From Candidatus Sulfotelmatobacter kueseliae (GTDB taxonomy: Bacteria > Acidobacteriota > Terriglobia > Terriglobales > Acidobacteriaceae): 50,056 bases of DNA. Position 1 is the first letter of the stretch, and each line of letters opens with the position of its first letter. The notes under the pieces were generated by a model that worked only from the letters and a program-made list of their open reading frames with translations, made no database searches and was not told the origin of the DNA. Where the stretch lies: positions 1 to 50,056 of the forward strand of contig OMOD01000147.1 of NCBI GenBank assembly GCA_900290255.1, written 5' to 3'. Shown in pieces: positions 1 through 7,616 of the stretch. Both the position numbers and the translations under genes were made by a program.

Positions 1-100
1 GCAGGCCACGGCGGGCGCACTCGTCGGCGCAAGCCGCGCCCACGATGCCGGCGCCTGCGATGACCACGTCATGGGCTACATCACTCGTCGGCTCACTCAC
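1..100 (-). CDS. FAD-dependent oxidoreductase, N-terminal fragment (window edge)
   Basis: Only the first 33 or so codons are inside the window; the gene continues past base 1. It opens with GTG at 100, overlapping the stop of the epimerase by four bases (GTGA), which indicates translational coupling. The visible residues hold the dinucleotide-binding fingerprint VVIAGAGIVGAA (GxGxxG) close to the N-terminus, as in the DAO/glycine-oxidase family. In known 4-hydroxyproline pathways a flavin D-hydroxyproline dehydrogenase oxidises the cis-4-hydroxy-D-proline made by the epimerase. That role fits here by position but cannot be proven from 33 residues. A general FAD oxidoreductase is the safe call. 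Confidence 0.7.
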   Translation of the reverse strand, partial: MSEPTSDVAHDVVIAGAGIVGAACADECARRGL

Positions 101-1044
101 GGACGAATCCCCATGCAGAACGGATCCTGCGGATCCAGCACCAGTTCGGCCTCCGCATTGACGAAGGCTGATCCTTTAATGCTCGGGTAGATTTTCCCCT
201 CTCGCACCTTCACGCTACCCTCAAACACGCTCCCGACAATGCTTTCTTGCGTCCAGGTCTGCCCTTCCTGAATTTTGCCGTCGGCATAAAGGCAAGCCAA
301 CTCGGCGCTGGTCCCGGTCCCGCAAGGAGAGCGATCATAAGCCTTCCCGGGACAAAGCACGAAATTCTTGCTGTCTACTCCGGGAAGGCACGAGGGACCG
401 AACAGTTCGATATGGCCGATCTCCTTGCCGTCATCCCCAGTGACGCCGCTCGCGCCAAGCGCTTGCCGAATGGCCCAGGTGAAGGCCGTGAGTTGGCCAG
501 TATTGCTGAGCGTCAACTCCATGCCGTGCTCGCCTACCAGGAAAAACCAGTTTCCTCCCCAGGCCACGTCCCCGCGGACCGTTCCGTATCCCGGCACTTC
601 TACGTCCACGTTAGCGGCGCTACGGTAACTGGCGACGTTGTTGACCGTTACCTCGCCGCTTTCATGCAAGAACACGCTCACCTCTCCCACCGGCGTCTCG
701 ATTCGGTGCTTGCCCGGCGCGATCCGCTCCAAGTGGGCCAAAGTGGCGACCAGTCCAATGGTCCCGTGACCGCACATGCCAAGGTAGCCAACATTGTTGA
801 AGAAAATGACGCCTGCGGCGCACGCGCTGTCCACGGGGTCGCAGAGCAGAGCGCCCACCATTACGTCGGAGCCTCGCGGTTCGTTTACCACGGCGGAGCG
901 AAAAAAGTCGTGCTGGGAGCGAAACCGCTGCAAGCGGTCGGCCAGCGAACCAGGCCCAAGATCGGGACCACCGCTGACGACCAGCCTTGTCGGCTCGCCT
1001 CCAGTGTGGGAGTCAATGACCCGAACTCTACGTCGGTCACGCAT
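97..1044 (-). CDS. 4-hydroxyproline 2-epimerase (proline racemase family)
   Basis: A 315-residue proline-racemase fold protein. Both catalytic cysteines are visible: Cys91 in GMCGHGT and Cys241 in DRSPCGTGTS. Two cysteines distinguish epimerases/racemases from trans-3-hydroxyproline dehydratases, which have Thr in place of one. The N-terminal RVIDSHTGGEPTR is typical of the family. The known reaction interconverts trans-4-hydroxy-L-proline and cis-4-hydroxy-D-proline, the first step of oxidative hydroxyproline degradation in the cytoplasm. I chose ATG 1044 because it sits directly before the conserved start; a TTG at 1074 would add ten residues. The gene is coupled to the downstream FAD oxidoreductase and diverges from the HypD activase across a 180-bp region with two inverted operator-like elements. 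A plain proline racemase is less likely given the neighbours. Confidence 0.87.
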   Translation of the reverse strand: MRDRRRVRVIDSHTGGEPTRLVVSGGPDLGPGSLADRLQRFRSQHDFFRSAVVNEPRGSDVMVGALLCDPVDSACAAGVIFFNNVGYLGMCGHGTIGLVATLAHLERIAPGKHRIETPVGEVSVFLHESGEVTVNNVASYRSAANVDVEVPGYGTVRGDVAWGGNWFFLVGEHGMELTLSNTGQLTAFTWAIRQALGASGVTGDDGKEIGHIELFGPSCLPGVDSKNFVLCPGKAYDRSPCGTGTSAELACLYADGKIQEGQTWTQESIVGSVFEGSVKVREGKIYPSIKGSAFVNAEAELVLDPQDPFCMGIRP

Positions 1045-1092
1045 TTGTTCTTGTCCCGATCGCCCCAGGAACAAAGCATTGGTTCATTTTAT

Positions 1093-1105
1093 GGATACAA
1101 TATGC
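1093..1105 (+). promoter_or_regulatory. Operator-like element, copy A of inverted pair
   Basis: GGATACAATATGC lies about 50 bases upstream of the epimerase start. The same 13 bases occur in inverted orientation at 1204-1216. The following bases (AATCGTC here, GATTCGTC at the other arm) are also similar. The TTGTAT half-site resembles operators of FCD-type GntR regulators, and such a regulator is encoded at 13044. Confidence 0.65.
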
Positions 1106-1203
1106 AATCGTCAAACCACCCTCCATTCCCGGCTCGGAAGTGCAGCACGGTTGAGGTTTTAACAGAAAAAGAGCTGTGACGCCAGTCACATACAGGACGA
1201 ATC

Positions 1204-1216
1204 GCATATTGTATCC
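1204..1216 (-). promoter_or_regulatory. Operator-like element, copy B of inverted pair
   Basis: GCATATTGTATCC is the exact reverse complement of copy A. With its flank it forms ATTGTATCCAAT, which is palindromic at 10 of 12 positions. It ends only nine bases before the activase ATG at 1226, so bound protein would block the promoter or transcript start. No good ribosome binding site lies between it and the start, so the activase mRNA may have a very short leader. Confidence 0.65.
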
Positions 1217-1225
1217 AATAATGTC

Positions 1226-2188
1226 ATGGGTCTTATGGATGCTCCGGCCAGTACCGAAGAGAAAGGCGGTAAGCCGACAGAGTCATGCCGAGGCCTGGTT
1301 TTGAACATGATGCGGTTCGCCCTTCATGATGGGCCCGGTATTCGCACCACCGTGTTCTTGAAAGGCTGCCCGCTGAATTGCTGGTGGTGCCACAATCCCG
1401 AGAGCCGGTCCAGAAAAACCGAGGTGACCTACGCCGCGGAGCGCTGCATTCGCTGCGGCGACTGCGTTCGCGCCTGCCCTGAGGGTGCGCTTGAGCTGAA
1501 CGAACAGATCATCCGCAATCCAAGTTTGTGCCAGCAGGACGCACGCTGCGTCGAGGCCTGCTCGACCGGCGCACAAGAAGTCTTCGGGCGCTGGATGACG
1601 CTTCCGCGTGTGATGGCGGAAGTTCTAAAGGACCAGATCTTTTTCGACGAATCCGGCGGAGGCGTGACGGTTTCAGGCGGCGAGCCCTTAATGCAAGCAG
1701 ATTTCGTGGAGGCACTCCTGGCGGCGTGCCGCTGTCGTGGGATTCACACGGTCCTTGACACTTGCGGTTATGCGGAATGGCAGCAACTCGATCGCGTCCG
1801 CAGGTATGCCGATCTGGTTCTCTTCGATCTAAAGATCATGGATGCGACCAAACACCAGCAGTTCACCGGTGCCAGCAACGATCGGATACTGGCGAACTTA
1901 ACTTCGCTGGCGAAAGGCCAGAGTGCCGTGGTTGTGCGCATACCCGTCATTCCTGGAGTAAATGATGACGAGGATAACCTCGCTGCCGTTTCCGGATTCC
2001 TGGCCCCGCTGGGGCTCCGGCGCATCGATCTTCTCCCCTACCATCGGATCGCAATCGGCAAGTATTCGAGGCTGGGTCTGCCCTACCGCATGGGAGACGT
2101 AGCTCCTCCTGCTGAAGAGCATCTGCAGGCCATCGCTGCCCGTCTGGGACGGGATGGGTTTCATGTCCAAATTGGAGGAATGTCATGA
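1226..2188 (+). CDS. Glycyl-radical enzyme activase (radical SAM), HypD-activating type
   Basis: A 320-residue radical-SAM activase. The N-terminal part has RFALHDGPGIRTTVFLKGC followed by the cluster motif CPLNCWWC (Cys48, Cys52, Cys55), the CxxxCxxC that binds the SAM-cleaving 4Fe-4S cluster. A ferredoxin-like insert follows: CIRCGDCVRAC (Cys74, 77, 80, 84) and Cys102, Cys108, Cys112. The glycine-rich SAM motif is VTVSGGEP near residue 150. Family knowledge: such proteins abstract a hydrogen from a glycine of the partner enzyme, an oxygen-sensitive reaction. The stop overlaps the start of the next gene (ATGA), so the partner is the enzyme at 2185. ATG 1226 gives about 20 residues before the conserved block; ATG 1235 is an alternative. 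Confidence 0.9.
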   Translation: MGLMDAPASTEEKGGKPTESCRGLVLNMMRFALHDGPGIRTTVFLKGCPLNCWWCHNPESRSRKTEVTYAAERCIRCGDCVRACPEGALELNEQIIRNPSLCQQDARCVEACSTGAQEVFGRWMTLPRVMAEVLKDQIFFDESGGGVTVSGGEPLMQADFVEALLAACRCRGIHTVLDTCGYAEWQQLDRVRRYADLVLFDLKIMDATKHQQFTGASNDRILANLTSLAKGQSAVVVRIPVIPGVNDDEDNLAAVSGFLAPLGLRRIDLLPYHRIAIGKYSRLGLPYRMGDVAPPAEEHLQAIAARLGRDGFHVQIGGMS

Positions 2189-4569
2189 ATGAACGCGTAG
2201 CGAGATTGCGCCAGGAAACGCTCGAGACGAAACCTTGGGTCTCGATGGAACGCGCGGCCCTGCTCACCGAGTTCTACCGCAACGACAAGACGACTTCGGT
2301 GGCGATACGCCGCGCCCGCGCTCTTCAGTACGTCATGGAGCATAAGGAGATTTACATAGGGCCGGATGACCTCATCGTGGGCGAGCGTGGCCCTGCGCCG
2401 AAGGGTACGCCAACGTTTCCCGAACTGTGTTGTCACAGCATGGAAGATCTGGACGTCCTCAATTCGCGCGAAAAGATTTCCTACGCCGTCGATGAGCAGG
2501 CGCGCCAGATTCATAAGAACGAAGTGAGACCGTATTGGCGGGGCAGATCCGTGCGGGACTTGATTTTCGCAGAAATGAGTGCGGAATGGAAGGCCGCATA
2601 CGAGGCCGGCATCTTTACCGAATTCATGGAACAGAGAGCGCCAGGACACACGGTGCTGGGCGATGTCATCTATCGCAAGGGCCTGCTGGACCTGAAGCTC
2701 GACATCGAGCAGGCTCTATCTCGGCTGGACTATTTCAGTGATCCCGAGGCTTGTGCGAAGCGCGATGAACTGCGCGCCATGGGGATTGCTGCGGATGCAG
2801 TGATTCGCTTCGCCGAGCGCCATGCCGAGAAGGCGGAGGAGCTGGCATTGTCGGAAACGAATCCGGCGCGCCAATCGGAATTGCAGAAGATGGCGGAGGT
2901 GTGCCGCCATGTGCCCGCCCATGCCCCGCGGAACTTCTGGGAAGCCCTGCAAGCGTACTGGTTTACACACCTGGGCGTGGTGACGGAGTTGAATACCTGG
3001 GATTCATTCTGTCCCGGCCGGTTCGATCAGCACCTCTACCCCTTTTATCGCAAGGACATGGAAGAGGGAACACTGACCCAGGAACAAGCGAAGGAACTTC
3101 TGGAATGTTTGTGGGTCAAGTTCAACAACCAGCCTGCGCCTCCGAAGGTCGGCGTCACCGCGGCCGAGAGCGGTACGTACACCGATTTCGCGAACATCAA
3201 CAATGGCGGTCTGAAACGCGATGGATCCGATGGAGTCAATGACGTTACCTATCTCATTCTCGATGTCATCGATGAGATGCACCTGCTTCAACCCTCGTCC
3301 AATCTCCAACTTAGCAAGAAAAACCCGGAAACATTTCTCAGGCGTGGTCTGGAAATTGTGCAGCAGGGGTGGGGCCAACCTTCCATCTTCAATGCCGATG
3401 CGGTAGTCGAGGAGTTGTTGCGGCAGGGCAAGTCGCTGGAAGATGCCCGTTGCGGAGGAACCTCGGGATGCGTGGAGACGGGTGCTTTCGGGACCGAGGC
3501 CTACATTCTTACCGGCTACTTCAACCTGCCCAAGGTGCTCGAGATTGCGCTGAACAACGGCGTGGACCCGCTCACTCGGAAAAGAATCGGAATCGAAACC
3601 GGGGAAGCGAGAGACTTCTCGTCCTACGAACATCTGTTTGACGCATTTCGGAAGCAGTTGCACCACTTCATCGACGTCAAGGTGCGGGGCAACAACATCA
3701 TTGAACGGATGTATGCGGACTACATGCCCGCACCATTCCTTTCCATCCTTGTCGACGACTGTATTGCAAAAGGGAAGGATTACAACGACGGCGGCCCGCG
3801 CTACAACACCAATTACATCATGGGTGTTGCACCAGCCACCTGTACCGACAGCCTGGCAGCGATCAAATACCACGTATTCGATCGCCAGGCTCTGACCATG
3901 GACCAGTTGCTGGATGCCGTCGCCCGCAACTTTGAGGGACACGAAAAAACGCGCCAGCTGCTGTGGAACAAAACGCCCAAGTTCGGCAATGACGACGATT
4001 ATGCCGACGCAATCCTGCAGGATGTGTTCGACGCCTTTTTCGATGAGGTGAACGGGCGCCCGAACACCAAGAGCGGCTGCTACCGGGTCAATTATCTTTC
4101 CACCACTTGTCACGTTTATTTCGGATCGATGACCGGAGCGACTCCGGACGGCCGCAAAGAGCGGACGCCCCTTTCCGACGGCATTTCTCCGGTGCAGGGC
4201 GCCGACCGGCACGGGCCGACGGCGGTCATCAAGTCAGCCGCCAAGATGGATCATTTGCGGACCGGCGGGACCCTGCTGAATCAGAAGTTCACTCCGCATC
4301 TGGCGAAAGGCGAGGGGCTCAACAAGATCGCACACCTGGTGCGATCGTACTTCCGGCTGGATGGACATCATATCCAATTCAACGTAGTCACTGCGGCAAC
4401 TCTGCGAGCGGCTCAAGCGGAGCCCGAAAAATACCGCGACCTCATCGTACGGGTTGCCGGATACAGTGATTACTTTTGCGATCTCACCCGCGCGCTGCAG
4501 GACGAGATTATCGCCCGCACGGAACATGAGTCGTTCGCTGCCGCCATCCCCGAGCTCACCGAAGTGTGA
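2185..4569 (+). CDS. hypD: trans-4-hydroxy-L-proline dehydratase (glycyl-radical enzyme)
   Basis: A full-length 794-residue glycyl-radical enzyme (family about 790). The thiyl-radical Cys429 and Glu431 sit in GGTSGCVETG; the glycyl-radical Gly759 sits in RVAGYSDYF near the C-terminus. Compared from memory with the HypD of Clostridioides difficile, substrate residues reported there fall here at a constant offset of five: Phe147, His155, Asp273, Ser329, Asp334, Phe335, Tyr445. This supports dehydration of trans-4-hydroxy-L-proline to pyrroline-5-carboxylate, which ProC would reduce to proline; no proC is in the window. Cytoplasmic and needing anoxia. It is coupled by ATGA overlap to its activase. 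A related hydroxyproline-isomer dehydratase is possible but less likely; choline, glycerol or pyruvate enzymes lack this pattern. Confidence 0.92.
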   Translation: MNERVARLRQETLETKPWVSMERAALLTEFYRNDKTTSVAIRRARALQYVMEHKEIYIGPDDLIVGERGPAPKGTPTFPELCCHSMEDLDVLNSREKISYAVDEQARQIHKNEVRPYWRGRSVRDLIFAEMSAEWKAAYEAGIFTEFMEQRAPGHTVLGDVIYRKGLLDLKLDIEQALSRLDYFSDPEACAKRDELRAMGIAADAVIRFAERHAEKAEELALSETNPARQSELQKMAEVCRHVPAHAPRNFWEALQAYWFTHLGVVTELNTWDSFCPGRFDQHLYPFYRKDMEEGTLTQEQAKELLECLWVKFNNQPAPPKVGVTAAESGTYTDFANINNGGLKRDGSDGVNDVTYLILDVIDEMHLLQPSSNLQLSKKNPETFLRRGLEIVQQGWGQPSIFNADAVVEELLRQGKSLEDARCGGTSGCVETGAFGTEAYILTGYFNLPKVLEIALNNGVDPLTRKRIGIETGEARDFSSYEHLFDAFRKQLHHFIDVKVRGNNIIERMYADYMPAPFLSILVDDCIAKGKDYNDGGPRYNTNYIMGVAPATCTDSLAAIKYHVFDRQALTMDQLLDAVARNFEGHEKTRQLLWNKTPKFGNDDDYADAILQDVFDAFFDEVNGRPNTKSGCYRVNYLSTTCHVYFGSMTGATPDGRKERTPLSDGISPVQGADRHGPTAVIKSAAKMDHLRTGGTLLNQKFTPHLAKGEGLNKIAHLVRSYFRLDGHHIQFNVVTAATLRAAQAEPEKYRDLIVRVAGYSDYFCDLTRALQDEIIARTEHESFAAAIPELTEV

Positions 4570-4618
4570 GAGGAGTTGTGGGGATAATCGCGTCAGTAGA
4601 GCTTGGGTTAGGTATGGC

Positions 4619-7399
4619 CTATGGCCTCAACTCCAGGTCCACCCATGTGGTTGTTTCGCCCAGCGGCACAACCCATGCGTCCCGTTCGGAATTCAGTGTC
4701 TTCACCGGGCGATAGACGCCGGTTTTTGCTTTCGCGGGTTGCTCCACGCGCAGGCGCGCGGCCCGCGTAAACGGTGTGGCCGGAGCGAGTCCCACGCGCA
4801 CGGAACCGGTCTTAGAGTTCACTTCTACCGTTTCGAAATTTCCGGCATCCAGCGTGAGCCACAAGCCCAACGGCGCCAGGTAAACCCGCGAACGCGAGGA
4901 ATCGAGTGGAGAGAGTTTTACCCAGTCGCCCTCTAGCTTGACATTACCGCCAAACGCCAACCACCCAAACTGAGGATGATCTACGACGTACGTCGCAGTG
5001 TTCCAGGCATGGCCAAAGAAATTAGGTCCGTAATCGCCGGACAGCGGATCTGGCTTCAGCATGTCGGGGAAAGCATGGAACGCGGCCGAGGCGAAACCCT
5101 CCTCGTCGATGTCGGTGAGGGCGCCCATGGTTCCCCCGTAGCCCACGCGCAGCAAATAGAAGTCGTCGGGATGCTCGCGATACTCGGCTAGCAGCGGGAT
5201 CGCGTTGATGCTCGAACCGTAGTGGTGCAGTTGCCGCTCCAGGCGACGATCCTTGGCTGCGAAAATGAAGTCCCAGTAACGCCGCGCACTCCCGTTATAA
5301 CCCCAGTGCGGGATCGCCGGATCGTAGCCGAGTATCGCATTGAGGGTCACCTCGGCCTTGTCTTGATAACCGAAATACTTCGTCCACGCGTAGACTTCCT
5401 CCTGGCCGGTCGAGTCCCAGGGCATCTCGCTGCCGAAGGGATAGGCTTGTGTACTCCAGTGTTCGGCACGGGCCCGCATCTTCGCTTCCAGCGAGTCGGC
5501 CTGTTCTTTCCTGCCCTCCCGCTTGAGGTCGGTGAGGATCTGAAGAAAAATGTCTCCCTCCATCTGCCCGAAGGCTGCGTAACCGTCAGCGAACTTGGTC
5601 ATTGCGATCGACGTTTCATAGGCGTGGCTCAGGTACCAATCCCAGGGATGACTGGTCACCAAGCCGTCGTGGTTGCGGGCCAGGTGATAGAGCACCCAGT
5701 AGGCCGCCGCCACGTGCGGGTAATCGAACGAGCGGTCAACCTGTTCGGATGCTTTTTTGTTCCAACTTGTCCACGATCTCCAGTCGAGGTCGCTGCGGTA
5801 GTAGCCGGGCGGCATCTCGTCGGGCTGGTAGTAGAAGAGACTCTTGCGCACGCCATATTGCTGCGGGCCGTCTTTGTATTGCAGCCCGCCCCACACAACT
5901 TTGTCCACGAACTGCTGCAGCTTTTCGAGTTCCTCTTGGTTGGGCTGAACCAGCTCTTTCATGATGGCCGAGAGCCAGGCTCCGCCTCCGCCCTCGTCGC
6001 CGAGCCCGGCGATCCAGGCACGACTGTCTTGCATAACAATCTGGTTGGCCTCGCGATCGTAGGTCATGACGGATGGACTGCGGTGGAAGGGATCGCTGGC
6101 ATCCACATACCATTGCCGGGTGGTGAGGAAGCGACCCATATCCGCCACGGCTTGCGCTGCGGGCTTGATCACGAAATAGTGAATCGTCTGAACGGAACCG
6201 TCGTCATACGTCACGGCCAGGAGCGAGCGGCCCCAAGTCTTGCCCTTCAGGGTATAGGCTCTCCAGCCACCGGCAGAACCGTTTTCGCTAATGGAAAGCG
6301 CCGCTTCGGGCTCTACCTTCATCGATCTGACACTCTTCGGCGATTTCAGAAATAGACGAGCATCAATGTCCATGGGAAGGATGTAGCCCGGAATGCCAAC
6401 CGCGACGGGCCGCCCGTTTTCCGCGAGCGTCTTCTCGATATCCCGGATCGAATCAGAAAGCAGGAACCTGATCCCGTACGTTCTTGACTCTCCCGGCGCA
6501 AGGCTCAGGGCTGTCGGAGGGTTCCAGGGTTGCGCCGCTTTCCACTCATTTTCGGCGTAGGCCTGGCTGTGGACCATCCATTCGTAGAACCCCTCGAATG
6601 TGATTCCTCGCGGCGTTGGATCGGTGAATACGGGTTTCGCACCCCTGCGTCCGGGGTGATCCAGAATCGGGCTGTAAGCCTCGAACGGTGTCTTGCCGTC
6701 GGGCACGACCACGAGAGCCGGCCCGTGGCCGCTCAATCGCGTGACCTGCAGATATCCGGCATCTTCGCCAATGTACGGATCGTAAAAAGAACACTTGGCA
6801 TGCGCATCGTCGAGCGAGCGCTCGTTGAGGACATTGTTGAAGATCATCGGAATGCCGAGCGCCCCGATCTGTATGGTCTCCGAAGACTTGTTCTTCAGGG
6901 TGAAGCGCAGCACGAGTTTTCCTGACTCGATCAGCCAAGTGCGCGTGATCTCGAGAGGAATGTCGGCCGGCAAAGTGGGCGCCAGATCCGCGGCGGCGAG
7001 AATGTCTTTGCCGGGAGGAAGAGCCGTGATGGGATGGCGTGCGGCGGCGGTGGAATAGTTCTTCCAGTCTCCGGAGGTTCCGGCGCGGAGACGCAGGGTG
7101 ACATCGCCAAGGTGGAAAAATCCGTCCTTGGAACGCTCAACCAGGAGGTCGCCTGGAGTGAAATCGAAATCGCCGGAGCCCTTCGGCTTCAGAGCCGCAA
7201 CCGTCTGCGAAGAACGAACCAGTGTGAGGCTGAAGTCAGGAGTATCGAAATCCTGCGTACCCCCGCTGAGCATGGGGCCCGGGGTGGGAGGAAGCCTCTT
7301 CTTTTCCTCCTGAGCCGCCGATCGCTGCGACATCGCCAACAAGCTGAGTGCCAGGCAAATGCATTGGATTGCAGACAGAAATGAGGAAAAACGTCTCAC
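4619..7399 (-). CDS. Exported DUF5695-like protein, probable carbohydrate-active enzyme
   Basis: About 926 residues from GTG 7399, which is preceded by GAAAGG and begins a clear signal peptide (RRFSSFLSAIQCICLALSLL, cleaved near SAAQ). An ATG far upstream would run into the divergent promoter. The body has a beta-rich N-terminal half and a C-terminal half with repeated W/Y-rich helices (HPWDWYLSHAYETS, PWDSTGQEEVYAWT), like an (alpha/alpha)6 barrel. I relate it to the DUF5695 family from memory, whose activity I do not know. It converges with hypD 49 bases away and diverges from the BNR protein gene. In this locus it may be a secreted glycosidase acting on arabinosylated glycoprotein; this is inference. 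Confidence 0.68.
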   Translation of the reverse strand: MRRFSSFLSAIQCICLALSLLAMSQRSAAQEEKKRLPPTPGPMLSGGTQDFDTPDFSLTLVRSSQTVAALKPKGSGDFDFTPGDLLVERSKDGFFHLGDVTLRLRAGTSGDWKNYSTAAARHPITALPPGKDILAAADLAPTLPADIPLEITRTWLIESGKLVLRFTLKNKSSETIQIGALGIPMIFNNVLNERSLDDAHAKCSFYDPYIGEDAGYLQVTRLSGHGPALVVVPDGKTPFEAYSPILDHPGRRGAKPVFTDPTPRGITFEGFYEWMVHSQAYAENEWKAAQPWNPPTALSLAPGESRTYGIRFLLSDSIRDIEKTLAENGRPVAVGIPGYILPMDIDARLFLKSPKSVRSMKVEPEAALSISENGSAGGWRAYTLKGKTWGRSLLAVTYDDGSVQTIHYFVIKPAAQAVADMGRFLTTRQWYVDASDPFHRSPSVMTYDREANQIVMQDSRAWIAGLGDEGGGGAWLSAIMKELVQPNQEELEKLQQFVDKVVWGGLQYKDGPQQYGVRKSLFYYQPDEMPPGYYRSDLDWRSWTSWNKKASEQVDRSFDYPHVAAAYWVLYHLARNHDGLVTSHPWDWYLSHAYETSIAMTKFADGYAAFGQMEGDIFLQILTDLKREGRKEQADSLEAKMRARAEHWSTQAYPFGSEMPWDSTGQEEVYAWTKYFGYQDKAEVTLNAILGYDPAIPHWGYNGSARRYWDFIFAAKDRRLERQLHHYGSSINAIPLLAEYREHPDDFYLLRVGYGGTMGALTDIDEEGFASAAFHAFPDMLKPDPLSGDYGPNFFGHAWNTATYVVDHPQFGWLAFGGNVKLEGDWVKLSPLDSSRSRVYLAPLGLWLTLDAGNFETVEVNSKTGSVRVGLAPATPFTRAARLRVEQPAKAKTGVYRPVKTLNSERDAWVVPLGETTTWVDLELRP

Positions 7400-7458
7400 G
7401 GAGATGGCCCTTTCTCGGTTGTCTTCGGGAAGTGCAAGGGGCAACCGCGTTGCAATTT

Positions 7459-7473
7459 TATACTTTATCCAAT
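7459..7473 (-). promoter_or_regulatory. Weak operator-like element between divergent genes
   Basis: On the minus strand ATTGGATAAAGTATA matches 12 of 15 bases of ATTGGATACAATATG, the extended form of the element at 1204-1219. It also shares ATAAAGTATA with the sequence before the TonB receptor gene. It lies about 60 bases upstream of the DUF5695 start and 144 bases before the BNR gene. Weaker than the other copies. Confidence 0.4.
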
Positions 7474-7616
7474 TCCGCGAGCATAGTACCTTAATTGGCT
7501 GGCGGGACGAAAGGTCCGAGCACACGGCAAAGCTGGCGACGTTGTCCCCGGGCCGGTGTCCGGGCAGATGTTCGGCATTTCGCCCGCAGTGGAGTCGCAG
7601 GAGGAACCAGAAAGAA

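Noticed and set aside
3004..4212. A 402-codon open frame antisense to hypD
   Set aside because: The plus strand encodes an unmistakable glycyl-radical enzyme; the antisense protein has no recognisable motif.
5222..6355. A 377-codon plus-strand frame inside the DUF5695-like gene
   Set aside because: Shadow frame in GC-rich DNA; no start signal, and the minus strand has a signal peptide and coherent protein.
1..7400. Collagen as the natural substrate of the hydroxyproline genes
   Set aside because: Not excluded, but no collagenase (M9/U32) is seen, while two arabinofuranosidases point to plant glycoproteins.
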